Below, one piece after another: positions 31,121 through 43,099 of a stretch of 64,000 nt of DNA. Source of the stretch: Blastocystis sp. Blastoise. Its lineage: Eukaryota; Sar; Bigyra; Opalinata; Blastocystidae. Position 1 is the first letter of the stretch, and every line of letters begins with the position of its first letter. A program made the position numbers and the translations under genes. The notes below the pieces were generated by a model, which was not told the origin of the DNA, searched no databases, and saw only the letters and a program-made list of their open reading frames with translations. Where the stretch lies: assembly GCA_039096225.1 (NCBI GenBank), contig JBBPEB010000032.1, positions 779,501 through 843,500 on the forward strand. Direction: 5' to 3'.

Positions 31121-31747
31121 GTTTTGTGTCATTAGAAATTTATTGTCTTGTACCCTATTATTATAATCTGATATTCGCGTGTCCATGTTTGTTCGTTTGT
31201 TTGTTTTTTTTTTCTTTTGTTTATTTGTTCTCTTATTTTGATTCTTCGTTGTAGTTTATTTGCATTTAAAAATGTGTTGAGTTTTTTTTTATTCATTAAT
31301 TTTTATTTAATTTTTAACATATTAATAATTTTTTTATAATTAAATTTATAATTTTATAATTGATAAGAAAATAATATAACTAAACATAGAAATAAGGATT
31401 GGACTAAAACATAAAATATTAAACTACTTTATAGTCAAACACATCTTATAGGAAGATATATTTATAACTATTAAATACAATTTAAAAAAAAAAGTGGAAA
31501 AGAAGTTGAAAAAGTAAAAAGAAAAGAGAAAATACTGAATAAAAATAGATCAAGGAAAATAATGTACATGAAACGCATATAATTTGACAAAGAACAAATA
31601 TTTGTTCTATCTAAAATAAATAATATATATGTAAACAATTGACTAACTCTGTAGGATCACAAATATATTCTACTAAAATAATAATTTTAAATATAGAATA
31701 TAATATGTGAATGAAAAGATTCTATATAAATTATAGTATTCCTAAAA
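31121..31747. other. Intergenic, convergent 3' ends
   Basis: A TTTGTTTGTTTG-type patch at 31190-31230 is followed by A-rich sequence. No gene seen. Confidence 0.5.
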
Positions 31748-32167
31748 TTAAAAGGAAACAGCTTCATCTTCATCTGTAGATAAATCGTTATCTTTTAAAG
31801 CTTGTTGATATAAAGGCAGAGAACATAAATTGGTAGAAACTGTTACGGAACGCTTTATACATGATACAGAATGACAACTATATATATATATATATATTAT
31901 TATTATTATTAAATATAACATATATATATTGTTTATAGTTTCTTATCAATAAATAATAATATAATTAAATATATATATACTTGTCTAATTTGTTAGTAGT
32001 AGTTTGGCATGATTTAGAGAGAGGTATATACGTAGAAGTACCTCCAAAATCATCTTTAAACATATCTACTATATACTGAGGATCACCCACCTGATTAGAT
32101 GTATTCTCTACATAACTATATATATATTTATAATTAAAGATGAAATTATTTATATTAGAATTAATAG

Positions 32168-32263
<96 letters not shown>

Positions 32264-33658
32264 TATAGCATACGATATGAATTCAGAGAGTGTGAAAGCT
32301 TCTTCGTGTGAAATCGAATAAGGTTCTAAAGCGGCTTTCATTTCCTCAAAGGAATAAGGAAAATAAGAAGCAACAGATATATATTCATATATCTGTAAGA
32401 AACTTAATAAACCATTCTGAGGATACATATTATTAAAGAAATCTATATATATATAATTAATATTATTGTTATTTTATATTATATACTTATTAAACAAATA
32501 TATATTTAAAAAAAATACTGTATAAAAAAATATTATATAATGGTAAACAAAAACAAAAACAAAAAATAAATAAATAGCAAATAAATAATAATATATATAT
32601 ACTTTCTAAGGAGTCGTGATTGGTAGACTGTAATATATGAAGGATTGAATGTTCAATATCTTCACTATTTATTGTGAGCGGGAAATTCACACTATGACGT
32701 TCATTATACACTCTATATATATAGTAATAGTATAATATTCTTATATAATAATAATAGAATGATGAATAAAACAAAGTCATTATATATATATATACTTTTT
32801 ATGTTGATATAATGCTCGTTTTTGTTTCAAATTACGTCGAATGTCTTTATACTGTTTATACATTCGAAATACCTTTAAATAAGGAACACCTTCAGAAGTT
32901 ATATAACTATATATATAATAATAAATATTTTTTTAAATAAAATATTCTTATATATATAAATATAGATAATTATATAAAATTGAAACATAGAATATAATTC
33001 ATCTTTATTCACTTTAATTCCCGCAAATTTACATATTCTATAAATATTATATTTAAATAATAAATAATATAAATATTATATTTAAATAACAATATAAATA
33101 TCACATTTAAATAACAATATAATATCACATTTAAACAACAATATAATATCATATTTAAATAACAATATAATATTATATTTAAATAACCTATATATACTCT
33201 AAGATATCGACTAAGGAAATAAATCCAGTTTCTTCAGGATCATGTTTAATAAATAAAGAACACATATAATTTGGTGTAACATCTAATTTTTCTAATATAG
33301 AAAAAGGAGATTGATTTGGAAGAAAAAAAGAAGAATGTTTCATTGGAGATGAGTTTGTTGGAGACAAAACTGAGTATGGAATCGTATCACAAGATGTGCA
33401 TATACTCAGAGAAGAAGGTTGATAAGATAATGAATCATTTGTTCCACTAACACGTAAAGACATTATAGAACTTGGAGATTCTATAATAATATATATAGAG
33501 AAACCTGAGATAATGAGTAACAATAAAATATTTACCACGTAGAGAAGACGAAGATGGAAAACCAGGAATAAACTAATGAAAATATAAATTGGAAAATAGT
33601 ATCAACATACTTCCTGCCTGTACTCACAAACGTCTAATTCAGATAAGCAAGGTTTCAT
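31748..33658 (-). CDS. EF-hand-like protein of unknown function
   Basis: ATG at 33656-33658 (MKPCLSELDV), TAA at 31748-31750 (ending STDEDEAVSF), about nine exons. A Ser/Pro-rich N-terminus (SIMSLRVSGTNDSLSYQPSS, LSPTNSSPMKHSSFFLPNQS) precedes helix-loop-helix segments. FIKHDPEETGFISLVDILEY has the EF-hand spacing D-x-E-x-T-G-x-I-x-x-x-D, and a following helix, AGIKVNKDELYSMF, fits the next hand's start. Later segments (MYPQNGLLSFLQIYEYI, YSISHEEAFTLSEFISY) look like degenerate EF-hands without all calcium ligands. Family assignment is therefore tentative. The first splice junction is ambiguous, with donor either gtttgtgag or gtgagtaca. Confidence 0.6.
32168..32266. repeat. (AAT)n microsatellite in an intron
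   Basis: About 33 AAT units on the + strand (ATT on the gene's sense strand) make up most of an intron of the EF-hand-like gene. Confidence 0.95.
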
Positions 33659-34317
33659 ATTGGTAAAAAAAAAAATGTAGTAATTGACTATAGTTTATAT
33701 TAATAAAATCTCTTAAGGCATTCAACACTGATTTATGACTTTTATCCAATATATAAATATTGTAGATAATACTTGAAAATAAACAAAATATATAAGGTCT
33801 ATTCACCAATTCCACTTTAATGAAGGGAATGTGAGAAATTGTTTGTGTCTTAACGATTTTGTGTGGATCTCGATTTCAGATGGCGAATCCTGCGTCATTA
33901 TTGTTTTTATTAACTATTTCTCGAGTTCATTCTTATTGGACATTTAAAAATCAATCCATAACATTATCTTGTTATTCTATTGTGTCGATCCTCGACCAAT
34001 CAAATAGGAGATTTTTTGAGATGTTCCATTGCTTGATCTCCACGAAACAAATGGGCACCAGATACCGAAAAAAAAGCCAGATTGAGTTTCCTCTTTTAAC
34101 ACATAATATTCCCTTGATTATTTTCGACTTTTTTAAAAAGAGGAAAATTCTCTACTTATCTCCTGAGGAATCCAACATTGATTTCCACAAACATAAAAAT
34201 TCTCGGTTTCTCATTCATTTCCAACTTTGTTTCCCTATTCAGTTGATTTATTTAACGGCTTCTACGATAATCAATGGATAAATAATTTTTTAGAGAAACT
34301 GAATGGACATTTATTTA
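33659..34317. other. Spacer with one doubtful ORF
   Basis: The + strand frame at about 33886-34281 (MANPASLLFLLTISRV..., about 130 residues) is open without an intron. Its composition (Phe/Ile/Ser/Lys mix, no domain) and position directly before a MITE make it doubtful. Otherwise this is the 5' flank of the EF-hand-like gene. Confidence 0.3.
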
Positions 34318-34325
34318 ATTGGATA

Positions 34326-34465
34326 CAGGGTTCGCCACGAAGACTCTCTTGGAGTACTAATTTCCTAAAAGAGCCAGTTTCATGGGTACTTTTAGGCGCA
34401 TAAGGCGTAGATAAAAACTCTCTTGGAGTACAGACCGTACTCAAAGTACAGTTTGGCGAACCCTG
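34326..34465. mobile_element. 140-bp hAT-type MITE
   Basis: The element begins CAGGGTTCGCCA and ends TGGCGAACCCTG, giving perfect 11-12-bp terminal inverted repeats starting CAGGG. It is flanked by an exact 8-bp duplication ATTGGATA at 34318-34325 and 34466-34473. An 8-bp target-site duplication with CA(G)G-start TIRs is the hallmark of the hAT superfamily. Internally the 14-mer CTCTCTTGGAGTAC occurs twice in direct orientation (about 34344 and 34421), as subterminal transposase sites often do. It has no coding capacity, so it is non-autonomous. Its composition is far less A+T-rich than the surroundings. Confidence 0.9.
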
Positions 34466-34473
34466 ATTGGATA

Positions 34474-35384
34474 TAAGTTGTGTTTTTTTTAAACAAATTC
34501 CACTCAAACGCAGAGTTCTTTAGAGATCTTTATCATTTACTTTGATTTTCTTCTCGATTATTCTTCTTGTTGATGTTTGTCATCGATCTTCTCTTCTCCA
34601 TATCAGAAATCACAACATATATACTATATTTACTCTCTTCCTCATAGATTGACTCGTCATAGGCTTTCCCGTATCTATTCAATCTATTGGATGCAGCGCA
34701 ATCACTCTAGATCTCTAATGTTTCTATTGCTATCACCATTAGAGCAGGAAAACATATTGATTATTCTATGAAATATACATGTTCTTTCCGTATTTTCTTA
34801 TAAACTATATGCAACGAAGCTCAGTCTTATTAAGTAATATTATTAGAGTAACCAGTGGATTTCGTTTATGGATTGATCATGATTTATAAAGTCATTTTTT
34901 TCGTAAAGTCACTTTTAAACTATTTGATACTTTGTATATTGATGGACTATTGATTTTCATGATCCATAGTATTAAATGAATGATGAGAAATGAATATTGA
35001 TAGTGAATCAATTGGAATGTTGTTGTTTTTAGAATAATTTATGTAGTTGAATCTCTTTATCATAATGTGTATTTTTATTGAGTAATAAATACATTGGATG
35101 TTTTTTATTATATATTTTTTTGAAAGAGTGAACATGATTTCTTATAAATTTTTATTTTCATGTAATTCTATATTTATATTTATTCTTTATAGATATACCG
35201 TGTTTTTTGATTTATTTAAATACATGTATTGATAGATTATTGAGAATATTAGGATACACATAATAAAAACTTGTTTTTATATTTTTAATCAACAATAACG
35301 TCTTTGAATCATTTATTAACTTGTTTATATATAAGTTTATAAACAAAACAAAATGTTAAATATACATATATATATATACATATA
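34474..35384. other. Gene-free spacer right of the MITE
   Basis: From 34500 to 34800 the DNA is mixed with short C/T-rich frames; then it is A+T-rich. No exon pattern is evident. Confidence 0.45.
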
Positions 35385-36742
35385 TTATAAAGGAGGTAAA
35401 CCGAAAAGAGTCGGATCAAATTCATTCAATGAAGAAATAACCTATAGAATCATATATATATATATATTATTTATGTTATTCTTATTGAATAAAAAAAAAT
35501 ATAAATATAATAATGTCTAAAGAAAGATTTTATTACAATCGAAAATAATAGACACTATGGACATTTTTTCAGGTTTCTGTCAAAAGGTCCAACGACTTTT
35601 TTGTTTTGGTTTCCCCAGTGGTGAGCAGTGAAAATTTTTAAATATGTAGCTGACAAAAGGTTATTTGATTTTTCTGTTTGGTTTCCCCAGTGGTGGAGCA
35701 GTGAAAAAATTTTAAAGGGTAGCTGACAAAAGGTCCAACGACTTTTTTGCTTTGGTTTCCCCAGTGGTGAGCAGTGAAATTTTTTGTCAGAGTTTCAGTG
35801 ATTTTATAAAATCGAAAAGCAGTGCAAAAGTATGACGCACCTTAAAACAATAATTGGCGAATAAAAATGGTTTTAAATATTCTCTATTTTTTCATTTATT
35901 GGTTTTTTTATTCTTTTTGTGGTGTAATAATAAACGATATAACAAAACAAACAAATTAAATATTATCAAATAATCATAAAAACAAATAATAGAAAACAAT
36001 AATAATAAATATATAAAAAAAAGATAATAAAACATATAATAAATAATATAATAAAATATATATAATATTTAATTTATAATATTTCAACCAGGACAGTTTC
36101 AGTCTTTAATTTGCATTTAAGCCTAAGCAACCTATATAAAGAGATGATATTAGTTAAGTATTACTAATAATAATATATATATAACATTTTAAAATAATAA
36201 TAAAATAAAAAATATATACCTTTTCTAATCATTACAAGACAGGCAAGGAATCAAAGACAAAGAACCATCCTATAAAAGATATATGATAAATAGTATAATG
36301 AATAAAACAATATAATTAAATATATATATATACTTTTTATAAACCATTCTCTCCAATTAACAACAACGACAGCAACGGAACCCCTGGAAACCTATATAAA
36401 GATAGAGTAAGTTATATAATATAATAATATATAATAAAGTAAATTAATATAGAATAATAAAATATAAATATATACATTAATGCTATATAAATATAAAGTG
36501 GGGTTAGTTATATAATATGTAATAGATAATATAGATGATATATACCTTCTTTTAACATTGATTCCTTCCATTCTAGACCTAAAGAACCCATCTATAAGAG
36601 AGCCACGACCACACACAAGAAGGACCAGAACGTTTAAGGAGACCAGCAAGTGTCAAAACACCAAGCAGAGACAGCTACAATAGAAAAATGAATGAATAGA
36701 GTAGAAAAAATAAAATATAAAGAAACAGCAAACACCTACCAT
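35385..36742 (-). other. Possible multi-exon transcription unit with tiny exons, coding doubtful
   Basis: Several short islands of G+C-richer sequence are bounded by typical acceptors (tatatag) and donors (gtatat) on the - strand: about 36642-36665, 36553-36595, 36340-36392, 36220-36270, 36080-36130 and 35385-35442. The 5'-most could start ATGATG at 36742 and splice to a hydrophobic, signal-like LSLLGVLTLAGLLKRSG. The last reads SSLNEFDPTLFGLPPL and a stop. I could not join all islands in one frame; the middle ones meet stops. It may be a short secreted peptide gene, a decayed gene, or a spliced non-coding RNA. The 73-bp tandem repeat lies within the last gap. Confidence 0.25.
35577..35790. 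repeat. Three tandem copies of a 73-bp unit
   Basis: Copies start at about 35577, 35650 and 35723, exactly 73 bp apart. The unit opens ctgacaaaaggtccaacgac, contains the invariant ggtttccccagtggt and a gagcagtgaaaa stretch, and ends with a run of A or T. The middle copy differs at ttatttgattt and has one extra G. It is much richer in G+C than its flanks. It is not a protein repeat: no shared open frame. Confidence 0.9.
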
Positions 36743-38583
36743 CATAATAGTATCATATATAATAAAATAAAAATAAAATTTAATAATATATCATATTAAT
36801 CATATAAGATATAATAAAATAAATATGTGATAAGTCATGTAGCATTTTGTTTTGTTATAAAAGGGTGTAATAGGAATTTAGAAGATATAGCTGAAATAAT
36901 GAAAATAAACATGAATAATCTCATATCTACTAAATATAGAGAATCTTCATCATAAGAAAAATGAATGGTTAAGAATAAAAGAGAAAGAAAAATTTTATTT
37001 CTATGAGGAAAATGGATATTGTTATTGTTATTTTCAATTTATCATAATTATCATAAGTAATACAAAAATTGTTTTATTTTAAAGAATTATATAGTTATTT
37101 ATCATTATATCATTTTATAATCAGTTTTGACTATGGAAGAGTGATTTTTATCCTTAATTGTCAAAATTATTTTTAGTATCACTCAGTAAGTATAAGTCTT
37201 TTAAAAAATAAATATAGGTTACAATACAGACTTATAGAGAAGACTCTGAAACTTCTATTTCCAGAATAAAAGTCATTTATATAATCCAGAATGATTGCCT
37301 GAATCATTATTTAAAGAATCAGTTTTATCACATATCTTCAATAAAATTATAAAATAAAGAAAATGAAGATAAAAAGGTCTAGAGTCGAAAATGTTATGAA
37401 ATATTATCTTTTTAATGTATTTGTCCCGATTTTTTATTAATCTGTTATCATAATATGACAAAGAGAGTGGTAAAAACATTTTAAAAGTGAATTAAAGCAA
37501 TAATTGGAATCAAGTTAAAGTCTTCTAATACCTTTAAATAGACTTGAAATACATAGAGTAAGCATTTTTTCATGCAAATAGTGTTTTTCATTTAAATAAT
37601 ATCAAAAACAAATCAAAATAGTATTTTATAATTACTCAGCAAGAACTTTTTCTAGTATTCAAGGACTTACTATTATCAAATATACGTATAAACAAACAAA
37701 AATCATATTTTATATATTTTTAGTTGAATAGTCGGAGTCGTGTTGATAGTTTATTATAAAACAAATGCAAAAATCACTTTTTTGTCAAAAAAAGTCTTAT
37801 ATCGATATATAGTTTTATTCATAATTTATTTATTGTCTACAAACTCTGTGTATTCATTTTAAGTGATTTTTAGTAAAACTAAAATTATTTGAAATACATA
37901 TTCTAATTTCGAAAATGACAAAAACATATTATATTACATATTTAGTGTTTAAATGAAGTTTAAAAGTTATTAAAATATCAATTAGTTAAAAAATATAAAA
38001 TATTGAGAATCTCCATTTTTATGACTTGTCTTAAATCACGTTAAAGGTGTATAATTGAATAGTTGCATTGATTATTTGTATGATTCTAGTAATATTTTCT
38101 AAGAATTTTGTTTTTTAACAAGAATAAATTCTTAATTTATTGTTTATCAACTTAAAAATGTATTTAAATGATTATTTTCTTGTGTAAAAGGGTATAGTGG
38201 TTATATGAAAAAAAAATTACGCAGAATCATTTGATAATATAATTTTGAAAAATAGAATTATTATTTTGAACTAAACTAATTTTTCACATATACTCATTAT
38301 AAAACGACTTGAATAATCTTTTGAGAAGATTATTTTGTTTTATAATACACTTAAGAAGTAATTGAATGTTATTGTGTCTCTTTTTGTTAAAAAGATTATT
38401 TTGAATGCTATTTTTGATTGATCTATATATTATCAATGCATTCAATGATGAAATAAATACATATGTAAAGAAAAAATAGTAATTGATCTAATTTATCTTC
38501 ATCTATTTGAATAGATAATTTTTGAAAAAATTAATATAATATAATTATTGATACCTATATATAAAGAATTAGTTATGTAATTG
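36743..38583. other. Gene-free spacer, 1.8 kb
   Basis: A+T-rich mixed sequence without gtatat/tatatag exon framing. No ORF with protein-like composition on either strand. Confidence 0.5.
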
Positions 38584-38652
38584 ACCTTAAGACAGGAATT
38601 GAACCTGTTTTCTATCATAAACTGATAGATACTTACCAATATAAGCTTAAGG
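38584..38652 (-). tRNA. tRNA-like cloverleaf, possibly a pseudogene or organelle-derived tRNA
   Basis: On the - strand a perfect 7-bp acceptor stem (CCTTAAG/CTTAAGG), a perfect 5-bp anticodon stem (CTATC/GATAG) and a perfect 5-bp T stem (ACAGG/CCTGT) enclose a canonical T loop (TTCAATT). The D arm is weak (ATA/TAT, loop TTGGTAAG). The 69-nt body is short: variable region of only 3 nt and no base 26. The anticodon loop AGTTTAT has G at the usual U33 position; TTT would be the central triplet (Lys) but this is unsafe. The B-box GGTTCAATTCC is near consensus, the A-box is poor, and no clear oligo-T terminator follows. This looks like a degenerate or mitochondrial-type tRNA. Confidence 0.45.
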
Positions 38653-40395
38653 ATAATATAGAATAAAAATACATAAATGAAAGTAAAATAGTAGGAATAA
38701 TGAGTCAGTATGATGTGTAAGGATATATTTATATATGTATAAGTGAAAAAGGATGCTAGAAGAAGGGAAAAGAAGTAAAAAAGAATAAAAGAGAAAGAAA
38801 TATAAAGTAAATGAGATAGGGTCTTTAATTATTGAGATTAATAAAAAAAATGAAAAATAATTTATAATAAATGACAAAGATAGATATATAGAGATCTATA
38901 ATAATAAGGAATGCAGAAGAGAAGAGGATTAGAGGATAAAGAATAAGAAGAAGATAAGGAAGATAAGGAAGAAGATAAGGAAGATAAGGAAGAATAAGAA
39001 GAAGATAAGGAAGAAGATAAGGAAGATAAGGAAGAATAAGAAGAAGATAAGGAAGAATAAGAAGAAGAAAAGAAGAATAGGAAGAAGATAAGGAAGATAA
39101 GGAAGAAGAAGAAAAGAAGAATAGGAAGAAGATAAGGAAGAAGAAGAAGAATAGGAAGAAGAATAAGAAGATAAGGAAGAATAAGAAGAATAAGAAGATA
39201 AGGAAGATAAGGAAGAAGAAGAAGAAGATAAGGAAGAAGAAGAAAAGAAGAATAGGAAGAAGAAAAAGAAAAGAAGAATAGGAAGAAGATAAGGAAGAAG
39301 AAGAAGAATAGGAAGAAGAATAAGAAGATAAGGAAGATAAGGAAGAATAAGAAGAAGATAAGGAAGAAGAAGAAAAGAAGAATAGGAAGAAGATAAGGAA
39401 GAAGAAGAAGAATAGGAAGAAGAATAAGAAGATAAGGAAGATAAGGAAGAATAAGAAGAAGGAAATGAATAATGACAACAAGAAGATGAAGAATAAATAG
39501 AATAATGATAAGAAAGAATAAATAGATTAATAAGAGAACAAGAGGATGAATGTGAAGAAGAGACAAGGAAGGAGGTGAAAAAAAGAAAGAAAAGTAAGAT
39601 AAAGAATAGGAAGAAGATATACAAGAAAATGAAGAAGAAGAGAAAGAAAAGAAAAGAAGAATAAACAAGAAACATATATAGAGAAACAGAAAGATATAAA
39701 GAAATAAAAGAGATAGATAGATAGATAGATAGATAGAGAGAAAAAAAAATACAAAGATATAAATAGATAGATACACTAATAGATGAATAGAAAGAAAGAA
39801 GAAAAGAGAGACATAAAGAAGAAATTAGATAGAAAGAGATAGAATTCTATATAGAATGAGAGATATACAAAAGAAATCAAATGAAATAGAGAATAAGATA
39901 AAAATAGATACAAGAATAAAGATAAAAAGAGAAATAGAGGAGTAGGGAAGGTGTATAAAAAAGAAAGAATATAAAGATAGGTAGAGAGGAATTGAGAAGG
40001 ATAGAGAAGGAGGAGGAAAACAGATAGAATTGGAAGACGAAGAAAAGAAGATGAGACGAAGAAGGGAGAAAAAAGGAGCAGGAAGTGAATATCAAGAAAG
40101 ATAAATTTATATAGAAAAAAATTAGAAAGAAAAATACATACAAAGAAAACGATAGGGAATGATAGAGAGAATTATAATTTGAATGACATAGAGAGAAGGA
40201 GAGACAAAGCAAGATAAAGAAGTATAATAGAAAAAACAAAGAAGAAAAAAAGAAGAATAAAAAAAGAAAAGATAGAACAATAGTATATGAGAGAAGAAAG
40301 AGACAGAAAGAAAACGGGAAATAGGGTAGAGACATAGAAGGTAATAAAATATATAGAAGGGGAGAGGGGATTGAGATAAATAAATAGATAGATAT

Positions 40396-40468
<73 letters not shown>

Positions 40469-42480
40469 GATAGAAGAATACCGAAAGATATAGAGAAGGA
40501 GATAAATATTAATAAAAAGGAAAATATGGATAGAGAGGAGATAGAATCAAACAGAGAAGGAGAAGTAGATAAAAGTCGATTGAGGGAAGAGAGAAGTAGA
40601 TTAAAATAAAAACAAATAGCAAGAGTTAAAAGGAAGAAGGGAAGAATATAGAATGATTTGAAGAATGAGATGTATATAGAAGTGAATAGAAGGAAATAGA
40701 GAAGGAGAAGTAGATAGAAAAGATTAAAAATAGAAGGAGATAGAAAGATAAGAGAATGATATAGATACAATAGAATGAGATAGAGAAGATAAAGTAGATA
40801 GAAATGGATAGAAATAAGAAAAATAAATAGGATAAGAGAGAAAGAGAGATAAAAGGATATAAAAGGATATAGAAGGAGAGAAAACGGATTGAGATGTAGT
40901 AAGATGGAAGGATGTAGATGGAAATAGAGAAGTAGATAGAAGATGATGGAGAATAAAGAGGAGATAGAAGAGGAGATAGAAGGAGAAAAAGAAGAAGAGG
41001 AAGTAAATTAAGTTAGAAGGAGATATAATAAGATAGAGAAGTAGATATACGTAGATATAAGGAAATATACGAAGATATAAGTAGATAAGAGAAAATAGAA
41101 GGAAATAGAGAATGAGATTGAGACACATAAATGAGGTAGAATGAGATAGATAAGGATAGAGAAATATGAAGAGAAATATAGGAATACAGAGAGATAGAAT
41201 GATGTTGAAAGAGAAAGAAAAGGAAAGACTGAAGATTGAGACAGAAGGAGTAGCTGAGATAAAAGGAAGATAGAGAAGGAAATTGAAAGATGAAGGAAGA
41301 AGGAGAGAAGATGAAAGAAGAAGAATATAGAAGAAGATAGAGAATGAGATAATAGGGATAGAAAGAGAAAAATAGGAAAAAAGATGGTTAGAAGAAAATA
41401 GAAAAGGAGAAAGAAGGAGAGATAGAAGGAGAAATAGAAGGATATAAAAGAGATTAAGAAAGAAGTTAGAGACAAGAAGATATAGATATATAGAAAGAAA
41501 TAAAAGGATTAAATAGAAGATTAAGATAGAAGAAAAGAGACAAAATAGAAGTAGATATAACAATATAGAGAATGAAAGGATAGAAATAAAAATAGAAAAT
41601 AGATAACTAGAACATAAGAATATATAATAATAGAGAGAAGGAGAGAGAGAAAAAAAAGTAGATATAAAGTGGAAAAGGAGACATAGAAGGAAATATAAAA
41701 GGAAACAAGAAGGTAGAAAGAGACATATAAGATAAAATAGACAGGGACAGAGAGAAATAAATGGAAAAAGAATAAGGATAAAGATGGATACGAGAATAGA
41801 GAGGGAGAGAAGGAAGATTGAGATAGAATTATACAGAAAGAGGAGAGAAGGAAGATAAAGAAGGAAAATAGGGCAGTAAAAAAAAGGGAATCAGAAGGAG
41901 GAGAGAAGAAGTATGAGAAGAATAGAAAGAAGGAAGAGGAGGAAGGCAAATAATAGAAGAGAACTATATATATAATAAATAGTGATATAAATATAAATAA
42001 GAAGATGAAGATCTGAAAAAAGCAAAGAATTATATGGAGAAGAAGAAGAAGAAGAGGAAGAGGAAGAAAAGGAGGGTATACACTAATACATGTCGAGGAA
42101 AAAGAAGTATAGAATAAGGAGAAGAGGATAACAGGATAAAAGAAAAAGACATAACGAAATACAATGTAAATAGAATAGTGATTAAGAAAGAGTAATGAAA
42201 GAGTGATATAAAAGGGAAGCGAAGATAAGAGAGAGGTATAATTAAAAAAAAGAAAAATAAAGGAATTTAGATAGAAGAAAAAATAAAAGAAAAATGAAGA
42301 TCTGAGGAAGATAATGAATCAAAGGGAGAGACAAGGATATAGGCTGGAGACAAGGCATAGGAAGAAGTAATAAAGAAAGAAGATGAAGAAATAAGGAGAT
42401 AAAAGTGTAGAAGGAAGAAAATGAAGAAGAGAGAAGAAGGAATCATTTTGTGTAAGAAGAAGAAATAAAGAAGAACTAGA
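38653..42480. repeat. About 3.8 kb purine-rich (A/G) tract, nearly free of C on the + strand
   Basis: From about 38750 to 42480 the + strand is overwhelmingly A and G with some T and very rare C. Sub-blocks: imperfect gaagataag/gaataag repeats (38930-39470), (GATA)n near 39714-39738, a long clean (GATA)n at about 40392-40467, then irregular agatagaaggagat-type sequence to 42000. The long Ser/Leu/Phe/Tyr-rich frames on the - strand are by-products of the missing C/G stops and bear no protein features. No genes are seen inside. Confidence 0.9.
40392..40467. repeat. (GATA)n microsatellite
   Basis: About 19 GATA units without interruption lie inside the purine-rich tract. Confidence 0.9.
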
Positions 42481-42499
42481 TAATAAATAAATAAATAAA

Positions 42500-42985
42500 T
42501 AAATAAATAAACATACCTAATAGAAAAAAATGAATTTGGTGATGTTGAGTCATAGGGAAAGATAACCAACAGAAACAGTAGAAAACAACCTAAATAAATA
42601 AATAATAATAAATAAAAATATAAAAATAATGAAAATAAATAATAAAATGAATTAGATTCTAATTTAAGAAAAAACAAAAAGAAAGCTAATAATAGATAGA
42701 ATGAATATACGATAAGTACTCTATTATATAATACTTAAAAATATAACAAAGAAAAAAATTAGAGATAATTATAAAAATAAATAAATACATATATACTTTG
42801 AAAGTAGTTTGACATCATAGACGTTGTTGACATGGACTGAAGAGGACTCTTATAACCATGGACGAGCAGGAACCTATACATGCTAGAGAATGGGAGAATG
42901 TTAATATTGATAAAGAATAAAAAATAGTAATATACATACAAGAGAATAATCTGAAGTTAAAATCAACTTCTATTTTTTAAAATAA
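42500..42985 (-). other. Possible small spliced unit at the edge of the purine tract
   Basis: Two exon-like islands on the - strand are bounded by tag acceptors and gtat donors: about 42800-42870 (FLLVHGYKSPLQSMSTTSMM) and about 42515-42592 (FLLFLLVIFPYDSTSPNSFF). A third may lie near 42940-42975. Frames do not clearly join and I see no family. It resembles the tiny-exon unit at 35.4-36.7 kb. Confidence 0.2.
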
Positions 42986-43099
42986 CAGCTAATAAAAATA
43001 AAATAAAAATAAAGAAAATAAGTAACAAATGAAAATATTTTCTAAGTTAATAGGCTCAATAGCGTATGGGTGTATTCAGGTCTTAAAAGAAAAATCATT

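Noticed and set aside
33859-34281. 140-codon + strand frame before the MITE
   Set aside because: No recognisable motif, no intron context and a biased residue mix. It could be chance, so I kept it only as a remark in the spacer entry.
34271-34507. 78-codon - strand frame
   Set aside because: It runs across the hAT MITE and its flanks, so it is not a gene.
35577-35790. CRISPR-like array
   Set aside because: Units are contiguous 73-bp tandem copies without unique spacers, in a eukaryotic genome. The same reasoning excludes the 66-bp minisatellite at 44.4 kb.
38825-41949. Long Ser/Leu/Phe/Tyr-rich frames on the - strand (up to 300 codons)
   Set aside because: They lie in the purine-rich tract, where the lack of suitable bases removes stop codons. 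Several overlap in different frames with equal quality and none has introns, domains or normal composition.
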